Source of the DNA: Clostridioides difficile
GTDB taxonomy: Bacteria > Bacillota > Clostridia > Peptostreptococcales > Peptostreptococcaceae
DNA length: 64,000 bases
Assembly: GCA_012955965.1 (NCBI GenBank)
Contig: JABBZI010000001.1
Location: forward strand, 1 to 64,000
Direction: 5' to 3'
Shown in pieces: positions 27,341 to 36,301 of the stretch (positions are counted from its first letter, which is position 1; every line of letters starts with the position of its first letter). The translations under genes and the position numbers were made by a program. The notes beneath the pieces were generated by a model. It saw nothing but the letters and a program-made list of their open reading frames with translations. It was not told the DNA's origin and searched no databases.

Positions 27341-27381
27341 ATTATAGCACAAAAGATTACAAATTGTAATCTTTTTGTAAT
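27341..27381 (-). promoter_or_regulatory. cwp6 promoter region with WalR-type boxes
   Basis: The minus-strand -10 box is TATAAT at 27341-27346. Plus-strand TGTAAT hexamers at 27365 and 27376 are separated by exactly five bases, a perfect WalR box, and an inverted ATTACA at 27356 makes a third half-site. The array covers the -35 region. A match to the array at 7685-7712. Confidence 0.7.
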
Positions 27382-27491
27382 CTTTTATGGCATGATTTTT
27401 AAATTTTATCTAGAGGAAACTTATATTATGTCCAATACTTTCTGTATATTTAAACAAAAACAAAGGAGTTCTTGTCTAAAAAAACATCACA

Positions 27492-28643
27492 CTAAATTTT
27501 TATAAATATTTTTTTCTTATACATAATGGACATTACTATAACCCAGAATAAGACATACAATAAAGAAAATACTAGAGAATCCCAAGTTGTACCTGCCCAA
27601 GGTGTTATAAGTTCATATGTAACCCACTCTACCAAAGTAGTTGGATAATCGACTTTATCTGTAAGTTTTGGAAGATTCCAAAAAACATGGCTTAATATCT
27701 CAAGACACATATATGTAAAAATAGGGCTACTACCAAGTGCTATTATTGGTGTGAATATTTTGCTTTTATTTTTGATGTCGCATATAAAATAAAATATTGC
27801 CAGTAATATACCATAACTTCCAGCCATTAACAGTACAAATGAGCTAGACCATAATCTTTTATTAAATGGAAAATATTGATTAAAGATAAAAGCACATATT
27901 AGTAAAATAATACTCATAACTAATATTTTAAAGAATTTTTTGTATTCTCCTATATTTTCTTTTAAAAGTACACATCCCATAGTACAACCCAACATACCTG
28001 AAGAAATTGCTACTATACTAGTTAGGAATCCATCTGGTTCAAACTCTGGTTTGTATAAATGACCTTTAAAAAAACGAAAATCCACTAATTGTGCAAGAGA
28101 ACCTTCTAACTCAAATCCATATGGTTTTGCCACTATATAATAACCTATTATTATAAATGCAGATATACATAATAACGTAATTATAGTCATAGTACTTCCT
28201 ACATTTAATTTTTTTAGTAGTAAGTATACTAAACTAGTTACAAAATAAACTAGTCCCATACGTTGAAGTACTCCAAGTATTCTCACAGTACTTAAGTCGT
28301 GATTTCCTAGGTAATTTAAGAAAAATCCAAATAATATAAGTAAAATACTTCTCTTAAATATGCTGAGTATTATGCTTAATGTAGACTTATTGTTTTTTAG
28401 TTTACTATTTATTGATATTGGAATTGTAACACCTAAAGATATAACAAAAAAAGGAAATGCAAAATCTGCAAGTGTTACGCCATGCCATATAGCATGTCTT
28501 AGCTGAGGATACATTCTCATCCAAGTTCCAGGATTATTACAAACTATCATGAGGGCTATTGATAGCCCTCTTATTATATCTATTGATTTAACTCTATTTT
28601 TCATGATTTTTGTATCTAATTTACCTTCAAATCCACTCTCCAT
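27492..28643 (-). CDS. Membrane acyltransferase, HGSNAT/DUF5009-like (COG4299)
   Basis: A 383-residue integral membrane protein with about ten helices. It opens RVKSIDIIRGLSIALMIVCNNPGTW and has RHAIWHGVTLADFAFPFFVISLG, including the conserved His seen in heparan-alpha-glucosaminide N-acetyltransferase-like proteins. Such proteins move acetyl groups across the membrane to amino sugars. Here, between cwp5 and cwp6, peptidoglycan glucosamine or PSII residues are the likely acceptors (inference); C. difficile peptidoglycan is heavily de-N-acetylated. GGGGGAGG precedes the ATG. The gap to cwp5 is 109 nt with no clear terminator. Confidence 0.75.
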   Translation of the reverse strand: MESGFEGKLDTKIMKNRVKSIDIIRGLSIALMIVCNNPGTWMRMYPQLRHAIWHGVTLADFAFPFFVISLGVTIPISINSKLKNNKSTLSIILSIFKRSILLILFGFFLNYLGNHDLSTVRILGVLQRMGLVYFVTSLVYLLLKKLNVGSTMTIITLLCISAFIIIGYYIVAKPYGFELEGSLAQLVDFRFFKGHLYKPEFEPDGFLTSIVAISSGMLGCTMGCVLLKENIGEYKKFFKILVMSIILLICAFIFNQYFPFNKRLWSSSFVLLMAGSYGILLAIFYFICDIKNKSKIFTPIIALGSSPIFTYMCLEILSHVFWNLPKLTDKVDYPTTLVEWVTYELITPWAGTTWDSLVFSLLYVLFWVIVMSIMYKKKIFIKI

Positions 28644-28752
28644 ATTACCTCCCCCAAGATTTAACTGTATATTTAGATTTAGCTATGAATCTATCTAACT
28701 ATATATCTTCAGATATAGGTCTAAAATATAGCTTTCTTAAATATACATCTTT

Positions 28753-30330
28753 TTAATTAAGAAACTTCTTTAGAAATCCAAGTTTATCTAATATATCTTG
28801 TATCTTATTAATTTTCTGGCTTATAGAATCTATAGTTTTTTCTATTGAATCAACCTTAGCCTCTAAATCCTCAACCTGATTTACTTTTTTATCTATAGTT
28901 CCATGATTAGTGATGTCACTATTAGATGAGTTATCTATAAGCTTTCCTATATAACCATCATTAATTAATTTTGTATCATTAGCAGATGCCAATATCATCA
29001 TTGTTTCTATATCTGAATTTCTAGTATTTTCTATAACTCTACCATTTTTGTTACGAACTGACAATATAGTTATTGTATCATGATTGTTAAATCCACCTTC
29101 TCCAATATTTCTAACTATAACATTTACTAAAGTAGCATAGTTATTTACTTCACCATTAGGCATATCTACTGTAACAGTTTTTGAGCAATCTCCTTTTATA
29201 TTAATAGTTATTGGCTTATTTGTTACCATTCTAAAAGCCTCATTTACAGTATCCTCTTTTGGATTAAAGTTTATAATATCGTTAGGACTTGCAATATTTA
29301 TCATATCAGTTAATTCTTCAACAGTTTTCGCCTCAAATACAGTCTTATCTTGTAGGCTTTTAATCTCATCAAAAGCTTCTTCATTTCCATTTCCGCCAAC
29401 TTGTGTTACAGTACTTAATTTTTTCGTACTAAGTACATCTCTCTGCTTTGTGTTTAGTTTATCTCCAACTAAAACAACTGGTGACTCATTTCTAGCTGCT
29501 AATACTCCAACTGCTAATGAATCTATAAGCTGATTTTCATTTTTACTTCCATCCTTAGTAACATATAGATTACTTAAACTTGTATCAGTATAAAACTTTT
29601 CTACAACTTTGGCATTAGTTTCATTCCTATCTTTTCCACTCAATCTTTCTGCATTAGGAAGACTCTTTTCTACTGCTCTTGAGACAGAATTTGTACCTCC
29701 TATTACATATGCCTTTATAACTTTTTCATCTTTTATAAATTTTTCAAATGGTTCTACTCCATCTTTGGGACTAGATAATATTATAGGCATGTTGTTTTGA
29801 GCAGCTGGTGCTCCAACACTAACAGCATCACTTAGACCTTTTTCTCCATTTACTACAGCCACTTCTTTAACATCTTTTATGTCTTTCAATTTATTAGCCA
29901 AAATCAATGAAGTTTCATATCTATCATTACCACTAATTCTTTCTACATTGAATCCTTCACTTTTCAATTGATTTTCTATATCTTTACTTAAAACAATAGT
30001 GCCACCTATCAAATAAATGTCCTTAGCTCCTAGACGTTTTATTTCTGCTTTAGTTCTATCATCCAACTTATTATTTTCTGTTAAAAGTATTGGTGCCCCT
30101 TTAACTTTTGCAAATGGTGTAGCCGAAAGAGCATCTGCTAATGACTTATCATTAACCAGTACTACATTAGTGCTAGAGCTGTAAGCCTTTTGACTTATCT
30201 TTACAGCAGTTTCATATCTTCCATTACCTATTATTTTTTCCTCTGTAAGTGCATATGATGAAGTTATAGAAATGCTACTTAAAGTAAGCGCTATTGTCAA
30301 TGTTGTTAAAATAGTTTTTGGTGCTTTCAT
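28753..30330 (-). CDS. cwp5: Cwp5, CWB2 cell wall protein with beta-repeat C-terminus
   Basis: A 525-residue protein. Signal peptide (1-27), three CWB2 repeats (about 32-325, from KIIGNGRYETAVKIS), then a region of short repeats (about 330-480) with TVDMPNGEVNN, NGRVIENTRNSD and NDGYIGKLIDNSSNSDITN, which looks like a beta-helix. A 45-residue coiled coil (VEDLEAKVDSIEKTIDSIS...) ends it. The beta-repeat region closely resembles the C-terminal region of Cwp66 in this strain. Function unknown. GGGGG precedes the ATG. Confidence 0.9.
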   Translation of the reverse strand: MKAPKTILTTLTIALTLSSISITSSYALTEEKIIGNGRYETAVKISQKAYSSSTNVVLVNDKSLADALSATPFAKVKGAPILLTENNKLDDRTKAEIKRLGAKDIYLIGGTIVLSKDIENQLKSEGFNVERISGNDRYETSLILANKLKDIKDVKEVAVVNGEKGLSDAVSVGAPAAQNNMPIILSSPKDGVEPFEKFIKDEKVIKAYVIGGTNSVSRAVEKSLPNAERLSGKDRNETNAKVVEKFYTDTSLSNLYVTKDGSKNENQLIDSLAVGVLAARNESPVVLVGDKLNTKQRDVLSTKKLSTVTQVGGNGNEEAFDEIKSLQDKTVFEAKTVEELTDMINIASPNDIINFNPKEDTVNEAFRMVTNKPITINIKGDCSKTVTVDMPNGEVNNYATLVNVIVRNIGEGGFNNHDTITILSVRNKNGRVIENTRNSDIETMMILASANDTKLINDGYIGKLIDNSSNSDITNHGTIDKKVNQVEDLEAKVDSIEKTIDSISQKINKIQDILDKLGFLKKFLN

Positions 30331-30430
30331 TATTATTACCCCCTTATTTTGTTTAAAATCTTACTATATTTATATTATAAAATATCTTTACACTATTTTA
30401 CAGTTTAAATTTATTACATTTTCATAAATA

Positions 30431-30461
30431 AAAGCCTTGACCATATTTAGGTCAAGGCTTT
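30431..30461 (-). terminator. Terminator after cwp84
   Basis: A perfect 12-bp stem, AAAGCCTTGACC/GGTCAAGGCTTT, with a 7-nt loop, 77 nt after the cwp84 stop. Confidence 0.85.
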
Positions 30462-30538
30462 CTAATATTTCATATTTATAAAGTTCTATTAAATATTTTT
30501 TAATAATAAAATATATAGCTTTACTATTTTTCTATTTA

Positions 30539-32950
30539 CTATTTTCCTAAAAGACTATTTAATTCATTAAAAGCATTTTCATTTCCATTTCCACCAACTC
30601 TAATAGGAGTTTCTATTTTCTTAGATTTAAGAATACTTTTTTGACTTTCATCTAATTTGTTTCCAACTAGAACTACTGGTGAATCAGTTTTAGCACCTAA
30701 TGCTCCTACTGCTAGTCCATCTATTAAGTCACCTTGATTTTTTGAACCATCTTTAACAACAAAAGCATATTTTAAATCTGAATTAGTATAGAATTTGTCT
30801 ATTATCTTAGCATTAGTTTCATTTCTATTACTTCCTGCAAGTCTTGTTGGATTTGAAAGCTTGCTTTCTAAGTTTGACGATAAAGTAGCTGTACCACCAA
30901 TTATATAAGACTTAGTTATTTTTGATGAATTTAAAAACTCATCAGCACCTTGTAACTCACTCTTTTCATTAGTAAGTATTATTGGCATATTGTTATCAGC
31001 TGCTGCTGCACCAACACTTATTGCATCTGCAAGACCATTGACACCATTTGCCACTGCAACTTGTGAAACAGATTTTATACTGTTTAGTCTTTGAGCTAAA
31101 GATATACTAGTCTTGTATCTATCACTACCTGAAATTCTTTCTACTGTTATACCCATATTACTAAGTTGAGTTTGTACATTCTTACTTAAAGAATTCTCTC
31201 CACCTATTAGATAAACTTTTTTAGTTCCTAATCTTTGTAATTCTGCTTTAGTTTTTGAGTCTAAGTTATCTTTTCCTGTTAAAAGGATTGGAGAATCAAT
31301 TGCTGCTGTAAATGGTGTAGCTGTTAAAGCATCCACTATTGCATTTCCATTTACTAGTACTGCATTTTGTGAAGAAGTCCACCCTTTTTGACTAACTTTA
31401 ACTGCTGTTTCATATCTGTCTGCTCCAGTTAAAGATTCTCCTGAAGTAGCTTGTCCAGAAGATGTTTTTGTTATAGCTTTTATAACAAAGTTACAAGGAG
31501 AGAATTCACTATATGTATTTATATCTTCAAATTTATTGTTTTGAAGTATGTAACTTTCACCTAAGTTTGCTTTAGCTTCATATAGATAGTATCCATCTAT
31601 GTTAGTTTCATATGCTAAAGTTGATTTTTCTCTATTAGGATTTGCAGTGTTGTCTATAACTACTACTATTGCTCCTTTACCTTTTGGAAGGTTATAAGAG
31701 TTAGTAGATACGTTTATGTATCCAGAGTATGATACTGTTCCATTTGCAAGTTTTGTCATTGAATTGTTTTGAGGAACTCCATTTACTACTGGTGCATAGT
31801 ATACTTCGTATTTTGCTCCGACAGAGTCTGTTTCAAACATAACTGAGTCAAGCTTTTCAGAGTCTCTGCTGAAGTCAAATACATTTGCTGCTGTTATTTT
31901 ATTTGACATTATTTTGCTAAGACCAGCATATTCAAGTTGGTACATTTTTTTGTCACTGTCTGGTTTTGATACTGATTTCATTGCATAGTTATCTGTATCT
32001 GTTAAAATAGTTTTGTCTTCATAAGAAATCCAGAAGAATCCTTTCATAGAATTGAATTCTCCCCAGCTACTTTTTACTAACCAGGCTCCATTTGATTCTG
32101 GCTTAACATCAGAAGCAAAGTTGTCCTTTGAATAATTGTCATCCCATCCTACTATAGCTACAGCATGATTTAAAGGTGCTCTCTTATTTGTACAATTATA
32201 TGCTGTTTCATCATCATTAAAATAATTTGAATAATGAGCATATCCTGATGTCACTGAACCATATTGCATTATAGCATTTTTTACAGTTTCTTTATCTTTA
32301 CCAAGACGAATAACATCTGTTACATTAAATTGAGTTGGTGCAGTATCCATATTTGAAGGTCTAGTTGCACCTTGTTCTTCAGATTTAAGATTATATGGTA
32401 TGTCCTTTTCTAATTTAGGCCCTGCCCATGCAGTCAAATATCCTATAGCTGTTACATTTGAGCTACCTGACATATCATCTAAATTCCATCCATATGTTCC
32501 ACCAGTTGACCACCATCTAAAGTGTTCTTCTGAAAGGTCATAAGTTCCATAACCTTTTAACTTTAAGTATGATTCTAAAGTTGACATACTAGAAAATGCC
32601 CAGCATGTATTAAGATTTCCTTGATTTTTTGCTGGTGTAGTCAATCCTAAGTTTATTGGATTGTATGATGCACTCGCTTTGTATGATGATGGAAGAGTGC
32701 TTCTTCCCTTATTTTGAAGTATTGTACCTTCCATTTCATGTGGAACTGGTATTACTCCATTATATTTTGCTATGTCTCCGTTTTTGACATCTTCTAGATA
32801 TTGAAGATACGCTTCAGAGTATTCTGCAGTTTCTACTCCATCTAGTGTTTTATTGTTTTCTGCTGATACAGGTACTGTTGACACTATTAAAAAGCAAACT
32901 GTCAACAATGCCAGTAGCTTTGACAATTTTTTTGATTTGTACTTTCTCAT
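30539..32950 (-). CDS. cwp84: Cwp84, papain-like cysteine protease that matures SlpA
   Basis: An 803-residue surface protease. Signal peptide (1-30), a propeptide (to about residue 91), a C1A papain-like domain with Cys116 in NTCWAFS, His262 in LNHAVAIVGWDD and Asn287 in ESNGAWLVK, then a lectin-like domain and three C-terminal CWB2 repeats (about 500-800, from SLTGADRYETAVKVS). These positions agree with the published catalytic triad. It cuts SlpA into its two S-layer subunits and degrades host matrix proteins. It is transcribed alone and diverges from the GtrA-like gene. Confidence 0.96.
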   Translation of the reverse strand: MRKYKSKKLSKLLALLTVCFLIVSTVPVSAENNKTLDGVETAEYSEAYLQYLEDVKNGDIAKYNGVIPVPHEMEGTILQNKGRSTLPSSYKASASYNPINLGLTTPAKNQGNLNTCWAFSSMSTLESYLKLKGYGTYDLSEEHFRWWSTGGTYGWNLDDMSGSSNVTAIGYLTAWAGPKLEKDIPYNLKSEEQGATRPSNMDTAPTQFNVTDVIRLGKDKETVKNAIMQYGSVTSGYAHYSNYFNDDETAYNCTNKRAPLNHAVAIVGWDDNYSKDNFASDVKPESNGAWLVKSSWGEFNSMKGFFWISYEDKTILTDTDNYAMKSVSKPDSDKKMYQLEYAGLSKIMSNKITAANVFDFSRDSEKLDSVMFETDSVGAKYEVYYAPVVNGVPQNNSMTKLANGTVSYSGYINVSTNSYNLPKGKGAIVVVIDNTANPNREKSTLAYETNIDGYYLYEAKANLGESYILQNNKFEDINTYSEFSPCNFVIKAITKTSSGQATSGESLTGADRYETAVKVSQKGWTSSQNAVLVNGNAIVDALTATPFTAAIDSPILLTGKDNLDSKTKAELQRLGTKKVYLIGGENSLSKNVQTQLSNMGITVERISGSDRYKTSISLAQRLNSIKSVSQVAVANGVNGLADAISVGAAAADNNMPIILTNEKSELQGADEFLNSSKITKSYIIGGTATLSSNLESKLSNPTRLAGSNRNETNAKIIDKFYTNSDLKYAFVVKDGSKNQGDLIDGLAVGALGAKTDSPVVLVGNKLDESQKSILKSKKIETPIRVGGNGNENAFNELNSLLGK

Positions 32951-32979
32951 ATTTACCCCCTTGTATGTATTTAATTTTT

Positions 32980-33008
32980 ATTATATCAGATTTCTAAATC
33001 GAGGTCAT
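32980..33008 (-). promoter_or_regulatory. Promoter of cwp84
   Basis: On the minus strand ATGACC (33003-33008), 17-nt spacer, TATAAT (32980-32985). It would give a leader of about 25 nt before the ATG at 32950. Confidence 0.65.
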
Positions 33009-33181
33009 ATTTTATTTTGATAAAATATGGATTATAAGTGTATATTAATTGTATAGTGCTATAATTATATTTTTTATGATATTTTATAATGTGTTGATTT
33101 ATTAATTAATGGATATGTTATACTAAAATATGTTAGAATCTTCAAGAATAGTTATATTTGATTAGTTTGGGAGGGTTATAT

Positions 33182-33577
33182 TTGATTTTTAAAAAACATA
33201 AAGAGACAATATTATATTTATTTTTTGGAGCATTTACTACCCTTGTAAATATAATTTCTTATTTATTTTTTACTAGAGTTATTTCATTTAATTTTATGGT
33301 TGCAAATGCTTTGGCATGGATTCTTGCTGTTTTATTTGCTTATGTTACTAACAAGTTTTTTGTGTTTGAAAGTAGAAGAGTTAAGTTAAAGTTTTTATTT
33401 AAGGAGTTTTTGTCTTTTGTTAGTTTTAGGTTGCTTTCTGGTATTATAGAAATGGTTATTATGTATATAATGATTGATTTACTTTTTGTAAATGATGTTA
33501 TTGTAAAAGTATTTACTAATATAGTTGTTATTGTTTTAAATTATTTATTTAGTAAGATGATAATTTTTAGAAATTAA
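33182..33577 (+). CDS. GtrA-like membrane protein
   Basis: A 131-residue GtrA/DPMS-associated membrane protein with four helices (first: ILYLFFGAFTTLVNIISYLFF; AWILAVLFAYVTNKFFVF is the family signature in the second and third). GtrA proteins are proposed to flip or help pass polyprenyl-phosphate sugars in surface glycosylation. It is the only rightward gene between 4.3 and 64 kb, set between cwp84 and cwp66. I start at TTG 33182 because GGGAGGG is six bases upstream; a TTG at 33158 has no ribosome site. No partner GT2 lies beside it. Confidence 0.85.
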   Translation: MIFKKHKETILYLFFGAFTTLVNIISYLFFTRVISFNFMVANALAWILAVLFAYVTNKFFVFESRRVKLKFLFKEFLSFVSFRLLSGIIEMVIMYIMIDLLFVNDVIVKVFTNIVVIVLNYLFSKMIIFRN

Positions 33578-33579
33578 TT

Positions 33580-33610
33580 AAGCAGATAACTAAACAATTG
33601 TTATCTGCTT
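33580..33610. terminator. Bidirectional terminator, GtrA-like gene / cwp66
   Basis: A perfect 11-bp stem AAGCAGATAAC/GTTATCTGCTT with a 9-nt loop between the two convergent genes; flanking TAATTA sequences extend the pairing. Confidence 0.85.
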
Positions 33611-33620
33611 ATTAATTACA

Positions 33621-35456
33621 TTATCTAACACCATCATTAGTTACATTAGATTTTCCCCATCTTGAGACTTTATTCGTTAAAGAATTTACTTCAACAACTT
33701 CTATATATGAACCGTCTTTAGCTTTTTCAATAAATCCTTTATTATACTTTGTAACAATTTCCCAATCTGCAGGATTAATCTTGTTTCCTACATACATAGC
33801 AGATGGTTTATTTTCTACTACTCTATAATAAATACTATAATCTGAACTTTTAGGCTCACTTAAAATTGTTACCATTACATAATCTTTTTCAGGATTGTAG
33901 CATGAATCAGCTTTAGCATAAAGCCCTCTTGCAAGTGTATCATCAACTTCAGTATCATTTATTCTTGGTTTTCTCCCACTTATCGCAGGCTCTTTACTAC
34001 CAGTTATTGTATCTATTTCTCCAGAATTCTTTATTGTAACATCAGAAGAATTATTTGATATTTTTGTTATTTCTCCATCATTTACAATATAAACGCCTTT
34101 TACATTTTGAAATATCGTTATAAGCCATATTTCACCAGAACTTTCATTCTCTATTCTACATCCATTTTCAGCAGAAATATCTAAATCAAATATACTTCCC
34201 TTATTTATAAATGAGTTATTTTTTATATTTTTTATTTCTGTAGTACCATTGATTTCTCCCAAGTTGCTAACCTTACCATTTGGCATGTTTATAGTAACTG
34301 ATTGCTTATAAATGCCTTCTAATTCAACTTCTATAGCTTTATCTGTTTCTATTTTAAATGAACTACTTATACTTCTATCTTTTTCTGGTATAAATTTTAT
34401 AACATCATTTGCATCTGATTTTTTTATAGCAACATTAAGTTCATCAATAGTTTCAACAGTATACTTAGTCTCTTCTTGGACATCTAGTATGTCTTCTACA
34501 ACATTTTCATTCCCTAGACCTCCAATTTGAGTAACTTTATCTATAATCTTAGTATTTAATATATCTTTTTGATTAGTATCTAATTTATTACCTGCTAGAA
34601 GTATTGGGGAATCATTTTTAGCAGCTAATACTCCTACTGCCAAAGAATCTATCAAATCATTCTTATTCTTTGTGCCATCTTTTGTAACATAAATATTTTT
34701 TATATCAGTATCTTTATAGAATTCTTCTATAATCTTTGCATTTGTCTCACTTCTACTCTCTCCTGCTATTCTTGTAGCATTTGGTAGATTTCTTTCTACA
34801 GAATTAGAAATAGAATATGTTCCACCTATTACATATGACTTTTCTATATCTTTACTATCTATAAAATTATCAGCTACTTCAGTTCCATCATTCGAACTGG
34901 AAAGTATTATTGGCATATTTTCTTGAGCTGCTATAGCTCCAACACTTACAGCATCAGCAAGTCCTTTTTCTCCATTTACCACAACTATTTTAGATATAGA
35001 ATTTTCCTTATCTAATTTCTCAGCTAATTTTAAAGAAGTTTCATATCTACTACTCCCAGATATTCTTTCAAAGTTTATATTATCTGCATCTAATTGCTTT
35101 TCAACATTTGAACCTATAGCAATTGAACCACCTATCAAATATACATTTTTTACACCAAGTCTTTTTAATTCTGCTTTTGTTCTACTATCCAGTTTATTAC
35201 TTTGAGTTAATAGTATTGGTGCATTTTTTGCTTTTGCAAATGGTGTAGCTGATAAAGCATCTGCTATTGAATTATCATTTACTAATACAGCATTATCAGA
35301 TTTTGTCCATCCAGCTTGACTTATTTTTATAGCAGTTTCCCATCTACCAGAACCTGTTAGTGTATCTTTGGTGGACGCATTAGATGTATTTCCGTACAAT
35401 GTAACAGATAAAAATGTTATAGTTAATAATGGCACTATCTTTTTTGATATTTTCAT
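33621..35456 (-). CDS. cwp66: Cwp66, CWB2 cell wall adhesin
   Basis: A 611-residue surface protein described as an adhesin. Signal peptide (1-27), three CWB2 repeats (about 32-330, from TLTGSGRWETAIKIS) and a C-terminal region of about 280 residues. Its first part (about 335-490) has short beta-repeats like Cwp5 (VTINMPNGKVSN, NGCRIENESSGE, IVNDGEITKISNNSS); the last 110 residues are unrelated. The C-terminal half is known to vary strongly between strains. GGAGGT precedes the ATG. It follows the LmbE-like gene by 32 nt, so they probably share a transcript. Confidence 0.93.
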   Translation of the reverse strand: MKISKKIVPLLTITFLSVTLYGNTSNASTKDTLTGSGRWETAIKISQAGWTKSDNAVLVNDNSIADALSATPFAKAKNAPILLTQSNKLDSRTKAELKRLGVKNVYLIGGSIAIGSNVEKQLDADNINFERISGSSRYETSLKLAEKLDKENSISKIVVVNGEKGLADAVSVGAIAAQENMPIILSSSNDGTEVADNFIDSKDIEKSYVIGGTYSISNSVERNLPNATRIAGESRSETNAKIIEEFYKDTDIKNIYVTKDGTKNKNDLIDSLAVGVLAAKNDSPILLAGNKLDTNQKDILNTKIIDKVTQIGGLGNENVVEDILDVQEETKYTVETIDELNVAIKKSDANDVIKFIPEKDRSISSSFKIETDKAIEVELEGIYKQSVTINMPNGKVSNLGEINGTTEIKNIKNNSFINKGSIFDLDISAENGCRIENESSGEIWLITIFQNVKGVYIVNDGEITKISNNSSDVTIKNSGEIDTITGSKEPAISGRKPRINDTEVDDTLARGLYAKADSCYNPEKDYVMVTILSEPKSSDYSIYYRVVENKPSAMYVGNKINPADWEIVTKYNKGFIEKAKDGSYIEVVEVNSLTNKVSRWGKSNVTNDGVR

Positions 35457-35488
35457 TAATTCTTACCTCCTAATTCTTTAATAATATT

Positions 35489-36196
35489 TTATGGAGCATG
35501 TACATACTGTATTTTACTTGTAGCTAGTTCATCAAAGTGAGATTTTACTGAATGATACCCAATAGCATAATGCCCACTTTCCGGATTCCATTTCTTATAT
35601 GAATTCATTGCACTTAATAACTTCTCTTCTTGGCTAGGTAATACCTCCCATACTTCTACATTTGGATTAACTTTTTTAAAATCGTTGTAGTCATATGGCT
35701 CTACATAAAATCTTAAGTCTTTTATTTTACCTTCTTCATATAATTCTAAAGCTGCTTCACCTAATGCTCTATGGTCTTCATGTATTCCACTAGCTTTAAA
35801 TGGAGTAACTGTTTTTACTTTCGCATCTGGATATTCTTTTAGATACTTAAGAATTATTTCTCTTGCTTTTTCTTTATTTAGCTCACCATCATGAGCTCTA
35901 TTATCTTCTATATGTATATTGCTTTCTTTTACACCCATTGCTTCACAACTATCTTTGAATTCTTCATCTCTATTTTTTGAAAATTCACTTTCTGATAGAG
36001 AATACTTATGCACATCTTTAATATGATAGGAACATGTACCTCCATCATCTAGAACTTTTCTTATTATTGATTTACTACCATCTGTACACAATATTACATG
36101 TGTATCAGTTTTTTCAACGTGCTCAATTATGGCACTACCCATACTTAAAGTTTCATCATCTTGATGTGGTGTAAAAAATAAAGTCGCATCTACCAC
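35489..36196 (-). CDS. LmbE/PIG-L family deacetylase-like protein
   Basis: A 235-residue protein of the PIG-L/LmbE family, zinc-dependent N-deacetylases of sugar amides. The metal motif PHQDDE (residues about 9-14) and the second site SGIHEDHRALGEA (about 143) are both intact. No signal peptide or membrane segment, so it should act in the cytosol. It sits inside the S-layer cassette between cwp2 and cwp66. The start is GTG with AGGAGG upstream. The substrate is unknown; a nucleotide-linked or lipid-linked amino sugar is plausible. Confidence 0.88.
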   Translation of the reverse strand: MVDATLFFTPHQDDETLSMGSAIIEHVEKTDTHVILCTDGSKSIIRKVLDDGGTCSYHIKDVHKYSLSESEFSKNRDEEFKDSCEAMGVKESNIHIEDNRAHDGELNKEKAREIILKYLKEYPDAKVKTVTPFKASGIHEDHRALGEAALELYEEGKIKDLRFYVEPYDYNDFKKVNPNVEVWEVLPSQEEKLLSAMNSYKKWNPESGHYAIGYHSVKSHFDELATSKIQYVHAP

Positions 36197-36258
36197 TACT
36201 ATATCCTCCTATTTCATAAAATCTTATAATCTACAATAAAATAACTAAACTGTAGAAA

Positions 36259-36284
36259 AAGATTCCTATATATTAAGGAATCTT
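36259..36284 (-). terminator. Terminator after cwp2
   Basis: AAGATTCCT/AGGAATCTT, 9 bp with an 8-nt loop, then TTTTTC on the minus strand, 18 nt after the cwp2 stop. Confidence 0.8.
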
Positions 36285-36301
36285 CTCCACAGTATAGATT
36301 A

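Noticed and set aside
32075..32100. Cwp84 has VKSSWG where papain-like enzymes usually have VKNSWG, suggesting a lost catalytic Asn
   Set aside because: The recognised catalytic Asn287 lies a few residues earlier in ESNGAW, so the triad is complete.
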